A stretch of DNA of 37,704 nt from NCBI GenBank assembly GCA_024696005.1, contig JAILHF010000015.1, forward strand, positions 1-37,704. Direction: 5' to 3'. The DNA comes from Lachnospiraceae bacterium (GTDB lineage: Bacteria; Bacillota; Clostridia; Lachnospirales; Lachnospiraceae). Below the pieces are notes generated by a model. That model was not told where the DNA came from and did not search any database. It saw only the letters and a list, made by a program, of their open reading frames with translations. A program made the translations under genes and the position numbers. Each line of letters begins with the position of its first letter. The stretch's first letter is position 1. Shown piece after piece: positions 1-8,802 of this stretch.

Positions 1-200
1 CGAGCGAGAGCCACAGCAGGGATGCTGTGTTAGGGAGGCGCCATTACGCGAAGCGTAATCTCAAATGCGCCGACCGATGTGCCGCCGACCGTAGGGAGGG
101 GGCGTTTCCGCTCGAGCGGTCCCGGGCTGTACCCGGAATGAGAGCAGCGACTTAGAGCTGCGTGGCTCCGGAGTGGTGCCCGGACTTATGTGCTTCTGCT
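1..200. repeat. Hairpin-rich intergenic repeat cluster
   Basis: No credible gene lies here. Perfect or near-perfect hairpins follow one another: CACAGCA/TGCTGTG (12-29), ATTACGC/GCGTAAT with a GAA loop (43-59), the palindrome CCGCTCGAGCGG (108-119) and CCGGG/CCCGG (122-136). The stretch around 144-171 (GCAGCGACTT...GCTGCGTGGCTCCGGA) resembles the GCCACGCA/TGCGTGGC hairpin at 37671-37692 and 14632-14653. It looks like a REP/BIME-type dispersed palindromic element truncated by the window edge. Confidence 0.55.
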
Positions 201-266
201 CCAAATCATTCATGCCCCTCATCCCGCAAAGCCGTCCTGCGAACGGAACCGTCAATCGCTTTCTTC

Positions 267-295
267 TTGACAAATTCCGCATTTTTTCTGACAAT
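267..295 (+). promoter_or_regulatory. Promoter of the acyltransferase-permease gene
   Basis: A perfect TTGACA -35 box (267-272) is followed after 17 bp by GACAAT (290-295), a 4/6 match to the -10 consensus. The start codon lies 55 bp downstream. The gene therefore appears to carry its own promoter rather than being the distal member of an ABC-transporter operon. Confidence 0.5.
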
Positions 296-349
296 GATAT
301 CTGTCGGGCATGATCCGGCGACTATACCGCATCGGAGAGTTTTCCTATC

Positions 350-3142
350 ATGAAAATATTGATCAAACGCAGAAAAAGCATTCTGTTTTCCCTTCTTCTC
401 CTGATGGTGATGGGCATTTACATCACGATCGGAAGCAAGGGCGAGGAAAAATCGAAATTCGGGGATACGGTCCAGGATAAAAACGGTGCCCTGACTTACA
501 TTCGCGAGATCGACCTGAACGTATCCACTCCGAAGACTTATCTTCGTTTCTTCCCGGACACCACCACCCGCGTTGTCGCAACGGAGATGAAACGCCTCAG
601 CATGGATTTTCTCGCCCTGTCCCAGGACTATTGCGATCTGTGGGAATTCTACATACTCCCCTCCGCTTCCGCTCCCGGCAGGGATTTCTGCGAGCAGCAG
701 ATCCTGGCATCCACAAACGAATATGAGCTTACAAGCACTCCTGCCTATGAGCAGCTTTCGCTTGGTGAACTTACGTTCATGAGGACCTGCTACAGCAGAA
801 AAAACATAGCCTTCGGTGACAACAGTGTGGTCGCCGACTATTTCACCTTCCTCGACAACTGCATCCTGGAGATACGCTGCTATCACGAAGAAAGCGCAGA
901 GCTGCCCTACGACCAGACCCTGGCGGATCTGCTCAAGAACTGCGAGAGCTCGCTGGCGCGATACAGCCGCGGTCCCGCGAAGGGAGGATCGGATGACGGG
1001 CCCTATCTCTGGGCAAGATGGAAGGGCCTGACCTTTGCGCCCTGGCTTCTTCTGATCCCCTTCGTGTTCATTCTTCTGGACGGTGCCGCCTGGATGGGCC
1101 GGAGCGAGCGATTGTATGACAGCGAGCAGAAACGTTACTATTATGTCGGCGAAGGCTGCAGCGGATGGAATGAGGACTTCCTTTCCCTTTCCTCCTCCAA
1201 GCTGATCCTGGGCTTTATGGCCGTGCTCATCGTATTCCATCACATGGTCCAGCAATCCGATCCGATGGATGTGGGCATGCTGGGCTTTCTGGAAAACGCA
1301 GGCGTGGGATTTGTCGGAATGTATTTCTTCTTTTCGGGCTACGGTCTGCACGAAAGCCTCAAAGCAAAGAAGGATTACCTCTCCGGTTTTCTGAAAAAAA
1401 GGCTTCCCCCGATCCTGATCCCGTTCTACGTCTGCATCCTGGTCTTCGTGGCATGCGAGCTGCTCACGAACGGGCCGGTGAAAGCCGGGCGGCTCATCGG
1501 CTGGCTTTCGGGCTGGGATCTCATCAATTCCCACATGTGGTACATTGTCGAGATCACGATCCTCTACCTTCTGTTCCTGCTCTCCTTCCGCCTGATCAAA
1601 AACCGGAAGCTTGCTTTGTTTCTGCTGTTCTGTTCCACGGCGGCAATGGTTGCAGGCTCCCTGCTGCTCGGGCACGGCGACGCGTGGTTTCAGGGAGAAT
1701 GGTGGTACAACACCACCCTGCTCTTCCCGTTCGGAATATGGTTTTCGATGCACAGGGAAAAGCTCGTCGATTTCATGAAGCATTACTATGTCGTCCTGCT
1801 TCCCCTGACGGCCGTTCTGTTCATCCTGTTCCAGAAAGCAACGGAATACATGCTGATGACCTACAGCTACTGGAGTGAAACACTCATGGACAAAGGCTAT
1901 GACGACAAGCTCCGCTGTCTGTCGGTGCAGCTGCCCATGGTCCTGTTTTTTGTCCTGCTCATGCTGCTGGCGGGAATGAAGCTGAAGATCGGAAACGCGG
2001 CACTGCGCTTTCTCGGAGACATCTCCCTGGAGCTCTACCTCATCCACAATCTGTTCATGGGAGCGTTTTCATCGATCAAGGGAACGGGCGCTTTCTTTGT
2101 GAGCGTGCTCATCACCGCCATTCCCGCCGCAGCCCTGCTTCATTTTCTGGACAGCTGCCTGCTGTGCCTGATCCGGAAGAAACCACTTCCCGACCTGCGC
2201 GCCGGTTTCCGCACTCTTGTCGAAAGCACAAAACGCCGGCATGAGGAATCCCTTGCGGCTGCCGCGCTCCGGCACCGGAACCTGCGAGAAGCCATGCGCA
2301 ACCGCAAGCGCTTTGTGCGGCTCATCTTCCGGCAGCTGGTCTGCACCCTGATCACCCTGATCACGGTCTTTCCCATATGCCTTCTGGTGATCAACGCCAC
2401 GAAAAACCCGCAGGAGCTCAAACAGATCCTTTCCTTTCTTCCGGGCGGACATTTTGCCGAAAACTACATGAGCGTCAAAGCGACCCTGGCCGATTACGGC
2501 TTGAACGTATATACGCTGGTCGGAAGATCCACGGCCATTTCCGCATCCTGCGCCGTTTTCGCCACCTATCTGGGCGCCATGTGCGCTTACGGCTTTGAGC
2601 ATTACTCCTTCAAGGGGAAAAACGCATTCTGGTGGATGGTCATCGTCTCCATGATGATCCCCTCGATCGCCGGGGCCGTGGGCTTTTTGAAGCTGGTAGA
2701 TACCTTTCATATCTACAACAGCATCGTCCCCATCATACTGGTGAGCATCACGGTTCCTTCCTGCGTCTACTTTTTCCGGATGTATCTCCATACACTCCGC
2801 CTGCAGGAGGTCATCGAAGCCGCAAGGATAGACGGCTGCAACGAGATCCTCAGCTTTTTCAGGATCATTCTTCCGATCATGAAACCTGCGGTCTACCTGG
2901 AACTCATAATCAATTTTTCGCTGAGCTGGAACAACACCGTTTATCAGAATCTGGTGCTCATAGATGTAAAGAAAAAAACGATCGCCACCTTCATGAACCT
3001 TCTGGCAGGCTGGAGCGGATCCGGCGGGAGTCCGTGGATCTACTGTCTGCTGCTGGTGTCCACGATCCCTTCGCTGGTGGTGTACATCCTTTTTTCGGAA
3101 GGCATCATGGCAAATATCAATATCGGCAGCGTAAAGGAATGA
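350..3142 (+). CDS. Acyltransferase-3 / ABC sugar permease fusion protein
   Basis: A 930-residue integral membrane protein. Residues about 11-28 form an N-terminal membrane segment, then comes an extracytoplasmic region to about 220 and another membrane segment (about 228-246). Residues about 280-610 read as an acyltransferase-3 (OafA-like) domain, with the FHHM motif in its first helix, many membrane helices and a C-terminal ISLELYLIHN helix. Such enzymes O-acylate cell-surface sugars. From about 649 to the end there is a full CUT1 (MalG-type) permease with the cytoplasmic loop motif EAARIDGCNEILSFF at about 823, which normally docks to the transporter ATPase. The frame is open throughout. 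The start ATG follows GGAGAG at a 10-nt spacing. No partner permease, binding protein or ATPase gene is present downstream; the gene ends 7 bp from the convergent YfcE-like gene. The fusion is unusual, but both halves look intact. Confidence 0.8.
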   Translation: MKILIKRRKSILFSLLLLMVMGIYITIGSKGEEKSKFGDTVQDKNGALTYIREIDLNVSTPKTYLRFFPDTTTRVVATEMKRLSMDFLALSQDYCDLWEFYILPSASAPGRDFCEQQILASTNEYELTSTPAYEQLSLGELTFMRTCYSRKNIAFGDNSVVADYFTFLDNCILEIRCYHEESAELPYDQTLADLLKNCESSLARYSRGPAKGGSDDGPYLWARWKGLTFAPWLLLIPFVFILLDGAAWMGRSERLYDSEQKRYYYVGEGCSGWNEDFLSLSSSKLILGFMAVLIVFHHMVQQSDPMDVGMLGFLENAGVGFVGMYFFFSGYGLHESLKAKKDYLSGFLKKRLPPILIPFYVCILVFVACELLTNGPVKAGRLIGWLSGWDLINSHMWYIVEITILYLLFLLSFRLIKNRKLALFLLFCSTAAMVAGSLLLGHGDAWFQGEWWYNTTLLFPFGIWFSMHREKLVDFMKHYYVVLLPLTAVLFILFQKATEYMLMTYSYWSETLMDKGYDDKLRCLSVQLPMVLFFVLLMLLAGMKLKIGNAALRFLGDISLELYLIHNLFMGAFSSIKGTGAFFVSVLITAIPAAALLHFLDSCLLCLIRKKPLPDLRAGFRTLVESTKRRHEESLAAAALRHRNLREAMRNRKRFVRLIFRQLVCTLITLITVFPICLLVINATKNPQELKQILSFLPGGHFAENYMSVKATLADYGLNVYTLVGRSTAISASCAVFATYLGAMCAYGFEHYSFKGKNAFWWMVIVSMMIPSIAGAVGFLKLVDTFHIYNSIVPIILVSITVPSCVYFFRMYLHTLRLQEVIEAARIDGCNEILSFFRIILPIMKPAVYLELIINFSLSWNNTVYQNLVLIDVKKKTIATFMNLLAGWSGSGGSPWIYCLLLVSTIPSLVVYILFSEGIMANINIGSVKE

Positions 3143-3149
3143 TGCCCGC

Positions 3150-3629
3150 TCAGAGATAGCGGATCTCGCATTCCGGCTCCCTGTCCGGCGCCAGTTCGAT
3201 CACGCCGTAGCTCTTTCTTCTCCCGGCCTGTCTCGGAAAACAGAGCGAGCCGGGATTCATCACGGTCACTCCCTGCTCCCTGTGGATATCGGGCACATGC
3301 GTATGCCCGTACAGTGCGATGTCGGCATCACAGACAGCCGCCTCTTCCGCCAGCGTCGCCGTATCAAAATTCACGCCCAGCCTGTGGCCGTGCGCAAAAA
3401 AGATCCTGTGTCCTTCGGCTTCCACGATGTCATCGGTCGGAAGCTGCCAGCTGAAATCCATGTTCCCGCCGACCATGCGGCAGGGACAGATCAGCCTCTG
3501 GCGGAGTCTGTCTTCGTCTCCGCAGATATCTCCGCAATGCAGCAGAAGATCCGGCATGCCTTCCTTTTCCAGCACATCATCCAGCGTTTCTATGTGGCCA
3601 TGGGTATCACTGATCACAATGATCTTCAA
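3150..3629 (-). CDS. yfcE: YfcE/MJ0936-type metallophosphoesterase
   Basis: A 159-residue calcineurin-like phosphoesterase of the small YfcE family, cytoplasmic, with phosphodiesterase activity on unknown physiological substrates. Metal-binding motifs run in the usual order: SDTHGH near the N-terminus, LLHCGD, GGNMDF and GHTH. Length is normal for the family. The start is a TTG (3629-3627) whose last bases overlap the TGA stop of the upstream pyrophosphatase gene (TTGA). A strong AGGAGGGG site inside that gene's last codons sits at the right distance, so translation is probably coupled. It is the last gene of the minus-strand unit 8688-3150. Confidence 0.88.
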   Translation of the reverse strand: MKIIVISDTHGHIETLDDVLEKEGMPDLLLHCGDICGDEDRLRQRLICPCRMVGGNMDFSWQLPTDDIVEAEGHRIFFAHGHRLGVNFDTATLAEEAAVCDADIALYGHTHVPDIHREQGVTVMNPGSLCFPRQAGRRKSYGVIELAPDREPECEIRYL

Positions 3630-4240
3630 AGCTGCCCCTCCTGCATGAGCTTATCCCGCATCGCGCGCAATGCCTTGCCGCGATGGCTGATGGCATTCTT
3701 CTGTTCCCTTGTCATTTCCGCAGTGGTGCAGCCGTATTCCGGCACGAAGAAGAAGGGATCGTATCCGAAGCCCTCTTTCCCGCGTATTTCCCTTGCCACA
3801 CGCCCTTCCACGCATTCCTGCACGGTAAGCTTCTCTCCGTCCGGCAGACAGGCAGCGATGGCACAGACAAAGCGCGCTCCTCTCTTTTCCTCCGGCACAT
3901 CGTCCATGTCCCGGATGATGTCCTGCATGGCCTGCTCATACGTGCGCTCGCCCAGCCAGCGGTGGCTGTGCACGCCCGGCATCCCGTCCATGGCATCGAT
4001 CTCGAGTCCCGAATCATCCGCAAGAACGATCGCTTCCGCGTATTCCGGTTTATGGCGCGCGATGAAATCCGCCACGGCAGAAGCCTTGATCAGCGCATTG
4101 TCCCGAAAGCTCGTCCCGTTCTCTTCGATCTCCTCATCAAAGCCGATCTCATTCATCGGGAGGATCTCCGCCCCGCTCAGGATCTCGCGGATCTCCTTCA
4201 TCTTGTCTTTGTTCCCTGTTGCAAACACGATCGTTTTCAT
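3626..4240 (-). CDS. rdgB: XTP/dITP (non-canonical purine NTP) pyrophosphatase
   Basis: A RdgB/HAM1/YggV-type house-cleaning enzyme, about 204 residues, that hydrolyses XTP, ITP and dITP to monophosphates and keeps deaminated purines out of nucleic acids. Diagnostic elements are FATGNKDKMKE at the N-terminus, the catalytic ADDSGLEIDAMDGMPGVHS stretch, the GYDPFF motif and the SHRGKAL C-terminal motif. I chose the ATG at 4240 because GAGAAGGAGAC lies just upstream; a TTG 30 bp earlier lacks a ribosome site. The gene sits 26 bp after the C11 protease gene and overlaps the YfcE-like gene by 4 bp. Pairing of RdgB with a YfcE-like phosphoesterase is common in Firmicutes. Confidence 0.95.
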   Translation of the reverse strand: MKTIVFATGNKDKMKEIREILSGAEILPMNEIGFDEEIEENGTSFRDNALIKASAVADFIARHKPEYAEAIVLADDSGLEIDAMDGMPGVHSHRWLGERTYEQAMQDIIRDMDDVPEEKRGARFVCAIAACLPDGEKLTVQECVEGRVAREIRGKEGFGYDPFFFVPEYGCTTAEMTREQKNAISHRGKALRAMRDKLMQEGQL

Positions 4241-4266
4241 TCCGTCTCCTTCTCTCAGCCCCTTTC

Positions 4267-6561
4267 TCAAGGCAGCTGCTCACTCCAATATACATTATCA
4301 TAAATGTCCGTGAAACGATAGCTCGCGATATAGCCGCTTCCCACTTTCGTGTCGCTGATCAGCGGCTCGCCGCTGACCACCCACTGTTCGCCGAGGAAAT
4401 AGCTGTCCCTGTAGTTTCCGTCATAATCGTAGTAATCACAGATAAAGTCCACTTTATCCCCGTCCTGAAGCTCCACAAGGCCTCTGGCGACGGTTTCGGT
4501 CACCGTATCCTCATAATCCGGATCGGCGCCGGCGATATAGCCTTTGGGATTCTCATCCGTAAAGAGCAGGATCAGGTTCACACGCTCTCCGTTGAGCATG
4601 GCGGGAACATAGCCGCTGATCGTATAGTGCGTCCCGTCGTCCACCGTGTCCAGATGGTAATACGCAACCGGCTGGCTGTTGATCGAGAGCCAGGTCCCGT
4701 CAACATCCGCTACCAGATCCCCGTCATCGTTGATGGAATAGATATTGTCCAGGCCCATGTCCACATAGCCGGAACCGTCGTCGACAAACATGTTCAGATC
4801 CACCGTATGAACAAGATCCCACTGATCCTCCGGCAGGGAGATCTTGTAAGAAGTCCCGGCCTTTTTCCATTTCAGCAGGCCGGCATCCAGCTGATGGGCG
4901 CTGACATAATCCGCCGCCTTCTCTCCGCTCATGCTCCTGCCGTCAAAGCTCATGCCCGAGACAAGGGAAAGGATGCTCTCGAGACTCTGGACGGACGAAG
5001 AGATGTCGCCGCCGGAAAGCATGCCGATGGGGGACGCCGAAGAACCGCTGCCGGCTGCCTGCCCCACGCCCTGCACGTCCGCAAATTCACGAATGCAGTC
5101 GGTGTATTCCTCGTCCATGCCGATCTGCGAATAAAGCCGGCCGGCCGCCTTAACCTTGGTACTCTTCCGGTAAGGGAAATAGACCGAGATCCCGTAGGCA
5201 TTGGTCATGTTGGAGGAAGTCCTGTTATACTTCACTGCCGAAAGCAGCGTTTTCGCCAGTTCCTCTCCTTCTTTTGTATTCAAGTTCTTCGCGAAATGGA
5301 CCAGATCGATCTGGTCGATCGCGGAAGACTGCGCGAACTCACGGCTATTGCAGCGTGCATCCGAAACAAGGGCATACTGCTCGTCCTTGATCAGCTGCGA
5401 AGTGCTCTGGGAGAATGCCTTAAAATCGTCCCCGATGGTCTGCGAAAGCTCGGACAGATCCACGACGGACAGCGTTGTCTTCTGCCCGCGGCAGCTCGTC
5501 GCGCAGTAATCCACGAAATCATCCGCGATCCGTTTTCCGATCTCAATGGCCGGCTTGGACGTATCCTTGGAAAGCTCCGTCAGCCAGTTGGTATAATACC
5601 AGCCGACACCGGGCTCGGTCTCTTCCGAAGCGATCAGGTAATCCGCGTATTCCGCGCACATGAGGTCGGTTTCCACGGTCGCCATCAGGCAGGCGTCAAA
5701 ACCGATGATCTCGAAACGCACGCCCGCGTCCTTCAGTGCCCCGTTCATCGCGCTCAGATCCATGGACCCGCTTCCGGTCTTTGTCTCATCGTAGCCGTAA
5801 CCCGAGAGCGACCCGCCGCCGTGATCCCAGAAGATCAGCATGTTGCGGTTCGCGGGATAGTTCTTGGCACAATAACGGATAAAACCGGTCAGGTTCGACG
5901 GATCCGTCATGGCTCCGCTCCCGTATTCCTCTTCCAGCAGTTCCAGCTTGCCTCCCCGGATCCGGTAGATCTGGTGATGTTTGTTGGAGATCCCGCTCGT
6001 TTTCCAGGACTTGCAGCCGCCGGTGTAAAGGAGCAGATTGACCTTGTCGGACAGGGATGCCGCCATCATCTCCTTGATGTCGTTCGTGGCCATGCCGTAC
6101 TTGGACTCCAGATCCGTTCCGCAGAGATAGACCATCAGCGTGACGGTATCCTTGCCGTTCCCGAGGATCTCCGTGTATTTCACACGCGCTTCGGGCGCCA
6201 CATCCGTATTGAGCGTTCCGCTCGTGCCGCTCTCGACCCAGCCTGTGCTGCTGCCGCCGAGGTCCGCATAGCCGGAAACGGGCGCCGACGTTCCCACGCT
6301 GCCCACCGTGCCATCGCTTCCTCCCAGGCCCCCGAGCAGGGAACCGAGGCCTCCTCCGCCTCCCAGAAGGAGCAGCACGACGATCACGATCAGGCCGCCC
6401 AGGCCTCCTCTGCCGCCTCCTCCGCGCCGGGGGCCGCCACCCCCGCCGCCGGGCATCTGTCCGCCGCCCACGGGGCCGCTGCCCAGTCCGCTTCCTCTGC
6501 GATGTACGCCGGCACCTCCGCCGGTTACGTTTTTCTCTCTGGCTCTCGGTCTGTCTGCCAT
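4267..6561 (-). CDS. Clostripain-like (C11) cysteine peptidase, membrane anchored
   Basis: A 764-residue protein whose central part (about 130-480) matches the C11 clostripain family: TLMVYLCGTDLES opens the fold, FWDHGGG carries the catalytic His (H247) and GFDACLMATVE the catalytic Cys (C291). The first 55 residues are an extreme Gly/Arg/Pro-rich cytoplasmic stretch. One membrane helix follows (about 56-70, IVIVVLLLL), so the peptidase domain should lie outside the membrane. The C-terminal 300 residues form an additional region without a motif I recognise. Family members cleave after Arg or Lys; the substrate is unknown. The ATG follows AGGAGGAGAAAA. It lies 16 bp after the pseudo-amidase gene, probably in one transcript. 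Confidence 0.9.
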   Translation of the reverse strand: MADRPRAREKNVTGGGAGVHRRGSGLGSGPVGGGQMPGGGGGGPRRGGGGRGGLGGLIVIVVLLLLGGGGGLGSLLGGLGGSDGTVGSVGTSAPVSGYADLGGSSTGWVESGTSGTLNTDVAPEARVKYTEILGNGKDTVTLMVYLCGTDLESKYGMATNDIKEMMAASLSDKVNLLLYTGGCKSWKTSGISNKHHQIYRIRGGKLELLEEEYGSGAMTDPSNLTGFIRYCAKNYPANRNMLIFWDHGGGSLSGYGYDETKTGSGSMDLSAMNGALKDAGVRFEIIGFDACLMATVETDLMCAEYADYLIASEETEPGVGWYYTNWLTELSKDTSKPAIEIGKRIADDFVDYCATSCRGQKTTLSVVDLSELSQTIGDDFKAFSQSTSQLIKDEQYALVSDARCNSREFAQSSAIDQIDLVHFAKNLNTKEGEELAKTLLSAVKYNRTSSNMTNAYGISVYFPYRKSTKVKAAGRLYSQIGMDEEYTDCIREFADVQGVGQAAGSGSSASPIGMLSGGDISSSVQSLESILSLVSGMSFDGRSMSGEKAADYVSAHQLDAGLLKWKKAGTSYKISLPEDQWDLVHTVDLNMFVDDGSGYVDMGLDNIYSINDDGDLVADVDGTWLSINSQPVAYYHLDTVDDGTHYTISGYVPAMLNGERVNLILLFTDENPKGYIAGADPDYEDTVTETVARGLVELQDGDKVDFICDYYDYDGNYRDSYFLGEQWVVSGEPLISDTKVGSGYIASYRFTDIYDNVYWSEQLP

Positions 6562-6577
6562 TTTTCTCCTCCTTTAT

Positions 6578-7543
6578 TTACGGCCAAAGCTGACGGAATG
6601 CTTCTTCCGCTCCTTCTGCCAGGCACTCTGCCGCTCGTAATATGTCTTCTTCCCCGGAAAGCGCGATCCGGACCGCACAGACGACTTTCCCCGATCCGCG
6701 CAGCTCATCATCCGCGGAAAGCGGCAGGACATCGCCCGCCGGCCCGCCCAGGCCTCCCAGAAGTTTCCGTTCCAAAAGCTCTGCCAGCGAAACGCTGTCC
6801 AGGCCCGGGATATAATAGCTTTCATCACAAAAGGCCTGTGTCACGCCTCCCTGCGTGCTTTCCACACGCACATAAAGATCGGGATCGCAGATCCGCAAAA
6901 ACTCCGCGCGCTGTTCCTCCGTCAGCCGTTCGTCCTCCCGGTCGATCACAAAACAGCATACCCCGTTTTCCTTGAGCTTTTCCGCCGCCTGCACGAGGAT
7001 CTGCGGCGTATCGGGCCCGCCTGCCGCTTCCATCACCAGACATTTTTCTTCCTTTTTCCACTCCGAAAAAGGCGCAAGGCGCAGGATCGTTGCCTCCGGC
7101 GTGCATTCCGCACTGCAAAGCGTCATGGAGTGCAGGAGAAAACGGTATTCTTCTTCCTCCCCGAATACGGAAAGCTCCGCCGATTCCAGGATATCCAGAT
7201 CCGCCAGGATCGTTCTGGCACCGTTCTCCTCTTTTTCCCGCGTCAGCTCCACGGAAAGCCTCCGGCCCGCCGTATCCTCACTGACGCTGAGCGCCACTGC
7301 CGGCGGAAGGATCAGACAGCCGTCTTCGGGGCTGTCCGTCACATAAAGCTGCGTGTTCTTTCGTTCCTTCTTCTGTTCCTCGATCTGACGGGGAACGAGC
7401 TCCATTTCGGCAGCCGCCTCTCCCCTGCCCGCGAAGAGCATGAAAAGGACGGGTATCCCGGCAAAGACCAGCAGAAAAGCTTCTGCAAGAAGAATGACCA
7501 GCTCCCGGGGAAGTCTCTTTTTTTTGCGTGCTTCTTTGCTCAC
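6578..7543 (-). CDS. Membrane-anchored amidase_3-like pseudoenzyme (putative)
   Basis: A 321-residue protein with one N-terminal membrane helix (about 14-34) and an extracytoplasmic part. Residues from about 175 resemble the layout of zinc-dependent N-acetylmuramoyl-L-alanine amidases (Amidase_3): a first strand CLVMEAAGG where the family has DxGHGG, then LKENGVCCFVIDREDERL like the TRxxD segment, then DPDLYVRVEST where the family has DlfiSIHaN. The zinc-binding histidines at both places are missing, so it is unlikely to be an active amidase. The start is a GTG overlapping the TGA of the upstream methyltransferase gene (GTGA), and C11 peptidase follows 16 bp downstream. The family assignment is inference from weak resemblance; a hypothetical membrane protein is the cautious reading. 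Confidence 0.5.
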   Translation of the reverse strand: MSKEARKKKRLPRELVILLAEAFLLVFAGIPVLFMLFAGRGEAAAEMELVPRQIEEQKKERKNTQLYVTDSPEDGCLILPPAVALSVSEDTAGRRLSVELTREKEENGARTILADLDILESAELSVFGEEEEYRFLLHSMTLCSAECTPEATILRLAPFSEWKKEEKCLVMEAAGGPDTPQILVQAAEKLKENGVCCFVIDREDERLTEEQRAEFLRICDPDLYVRVESTQGGVTQAFCDESYYIPGLDSVSLAELLERKLLGGLGGPAGDVLPLSADDELRGSGKVVCAVRIALSGEEDILRAAECLAEGAEEAFRQLWP

Positions 7544-8688
7544 GGCTTTCTCTTCGGAGGCTTGGCGCCCATGTATTGCAGGAAATAGGTCTTCAGCATT
7601 CCGTTATAGATCTTCCGGTTTTTGTCGGCTTTCCGACCGATATCCCTTTCCGCGTCCGCATAGGACGTGATCAGGAACATGGACCAGTCCTGCAGCTGGC
7701 GATAGCGCTCCCCGATGGTCCGGTAAAGCTCCGGCAGTGCCGAGGCCTCTTCCAGCCGCTCGCCGTAGGGCGGGTTGGTGATGATGAAGCCGTAACGCTT
7801 CGGATGGGAAAGCTGCGCCACATCACGCGTCTGAAAATGGATCAGCTGTTCCACGCCGGCCCTTTTCGCGTTCTCCCTGGCCGCCTTGATGATCGCCGGG
7901 TCGGCATCATAGCCCTGGATATCACATTCCGGAGCCGCTATCTCCTCCGCTGCGGCTTCTTCCCTGGCATCCTTCCAGAAGGACGCGGGGATCAGATGCT
8001 CCCATTGCTGGGCGGTAAAGCTACGGTGCAGGCCGGGCGCGATGTGCGCTGCCATCATGGCCGCTTCGATCGGAAACGTCCCGCTGCCGCAAAAAGGATC
8101 CACCAGGATGCGGTCGGCCTTCCAGGGGGTAAGCCCGATCAGTGCCGCTGCCAGATTCTCTGCCAGCGGTGCCTTCGATGTCAGCAGACGATACCCCCGC
8201 TTGTGCAGGGAATCCCCGCTGGTATCCAGCCCAACGGTCACCACATCTTTCTTTATAAATACACGCATCGGAAAAGGAGAACCGCTCTCGGGAAACTGCG
8301 TGATCCCGTAGACCTTCCCGAGACGTTCCACCATGGCTTTTTTCATGACCGACTGGATGTCGGAGGGGGAAAAGAGCGTGCTTTTCACGCTGGCTGCCTT
8401 TGCCACCCAGAAACGCCCGTCCTTCGGGATGAAACGTTCCAGCGGGAGCGCTTTCGTCCCCTGAAACAGCTCTTCAAAGCTGGTCGCCTCAAAGCTCCCG
8501 AGCTTGATCAGCAGGCGTTCCGCCGTGCGGGACCCGATATTGACACGACAGACCGCCTCCGCATCGCCCGCGAAGCTGACGCGTCCGTCTTCCACTTCCG
8601 TCACATCATAGCCGAGATCCGTGATCTCCCGTTTCAAAACCGCCTCCAGCCCGAAATGGCAGGGGGCAATGATCTCATAGCGTTCCAT
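7540..8688 (-). CDS. THUMP-domain class I SAM-dependent RNA methyltransferase (RlmL N-half/YpsC type)
   Basis: A 382-residue enzyme predicted to N2-methylate guanosine in 23S rRNA. The N-terminus (MERYEIIAPCHFGLEAVLKREI) starts a ferredoxin-like/THUMP RNA-binding region (to about 165). The Rossmann methyltransferase part has DPFCGSGTFPIEAA (from D197) for SAM binding and the catalytic NPPYGERL (from N305). This is the single-domain form found in Firmicutes, not the RlmL-RlmK fusion. The frame is open about 1.1 kb further upstream, but similarity begins at this ATG, which has a weak site (AACAGGAAA) in front. A promoter candidate is at 8720-8749. It begins the unit that runs down to the YfcE-like gene. 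Confidence 0.92.
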   Translation of the reverse strand: MERYEIIAPCHFGLEAVLKREITDLGYDVTEVEDGRVSFAGDAEAVCRVNIGSRTAERLLIKLGSFEATSFEELFQGTKALPLERFIPKDGRFWVAKAASVKSTLFSPSDIQSVMKKAMVERLGKVYGITQFPESGSPFPMRVFIKKDVVTVGLDTSGDSLHKRGYRLLTSKAPLAENLAAALIGLTPWKADRILVDPFCGSGTFPIEAAMMAAHIAPGLHRSFTAQQWEHLIPASFWKDAREEAAAEEIAAPECDIQGYDADPAIIKAARENAKRAGVEQLIHFQTRDVAQLSHPKRYGFIITNPPYGERLEEASALPELYRTIGERYRQLQDWSMFLITSYADAERDIGRKADKNRKIYNGMLKTYFLQYMGAKPPKRKP

Positions 8689-8719
8689 TTTCCTGTTTCT
8701 CCATATTTTTTCGGCACTC

Positions 8720-8749
8720 AGTATATCACAAGGCCATGGGAAAGTACAA
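8720..8749 (-). promoter_or_regulatory. Promoter of the methyltransferase-to-yfcE unit
   Basis: On the minus strand TTGTAC (8744-8749) and TATACT (8720-8725) are separated by 18 bp, about 32 bp before the methyltransferase ATG. The -10 box is a 5/6 match; the -35 box is weak. Confidence 0.4.
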
Positions 8750-8802
8750 GACGTTCGGCCGCCGGGGGATAACACGCCTGCCGCCACGTCAGGTAAAACT
8801 TT

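Noticed and set aside
206-2047. Minus-strand 613-codon open frame
   Set aside because: Antisense to the acyltransferase part of the fusion gene; composition is His/Gln/Asp-rich with no domain.
4219-6975. Plus-strand 918-codon open frame
   Set aside because: It lies opposite the C11 protease and pseudo-amidase genes, whose motifs and ribosome sites are convincing; its own translation has no recognisable domain.
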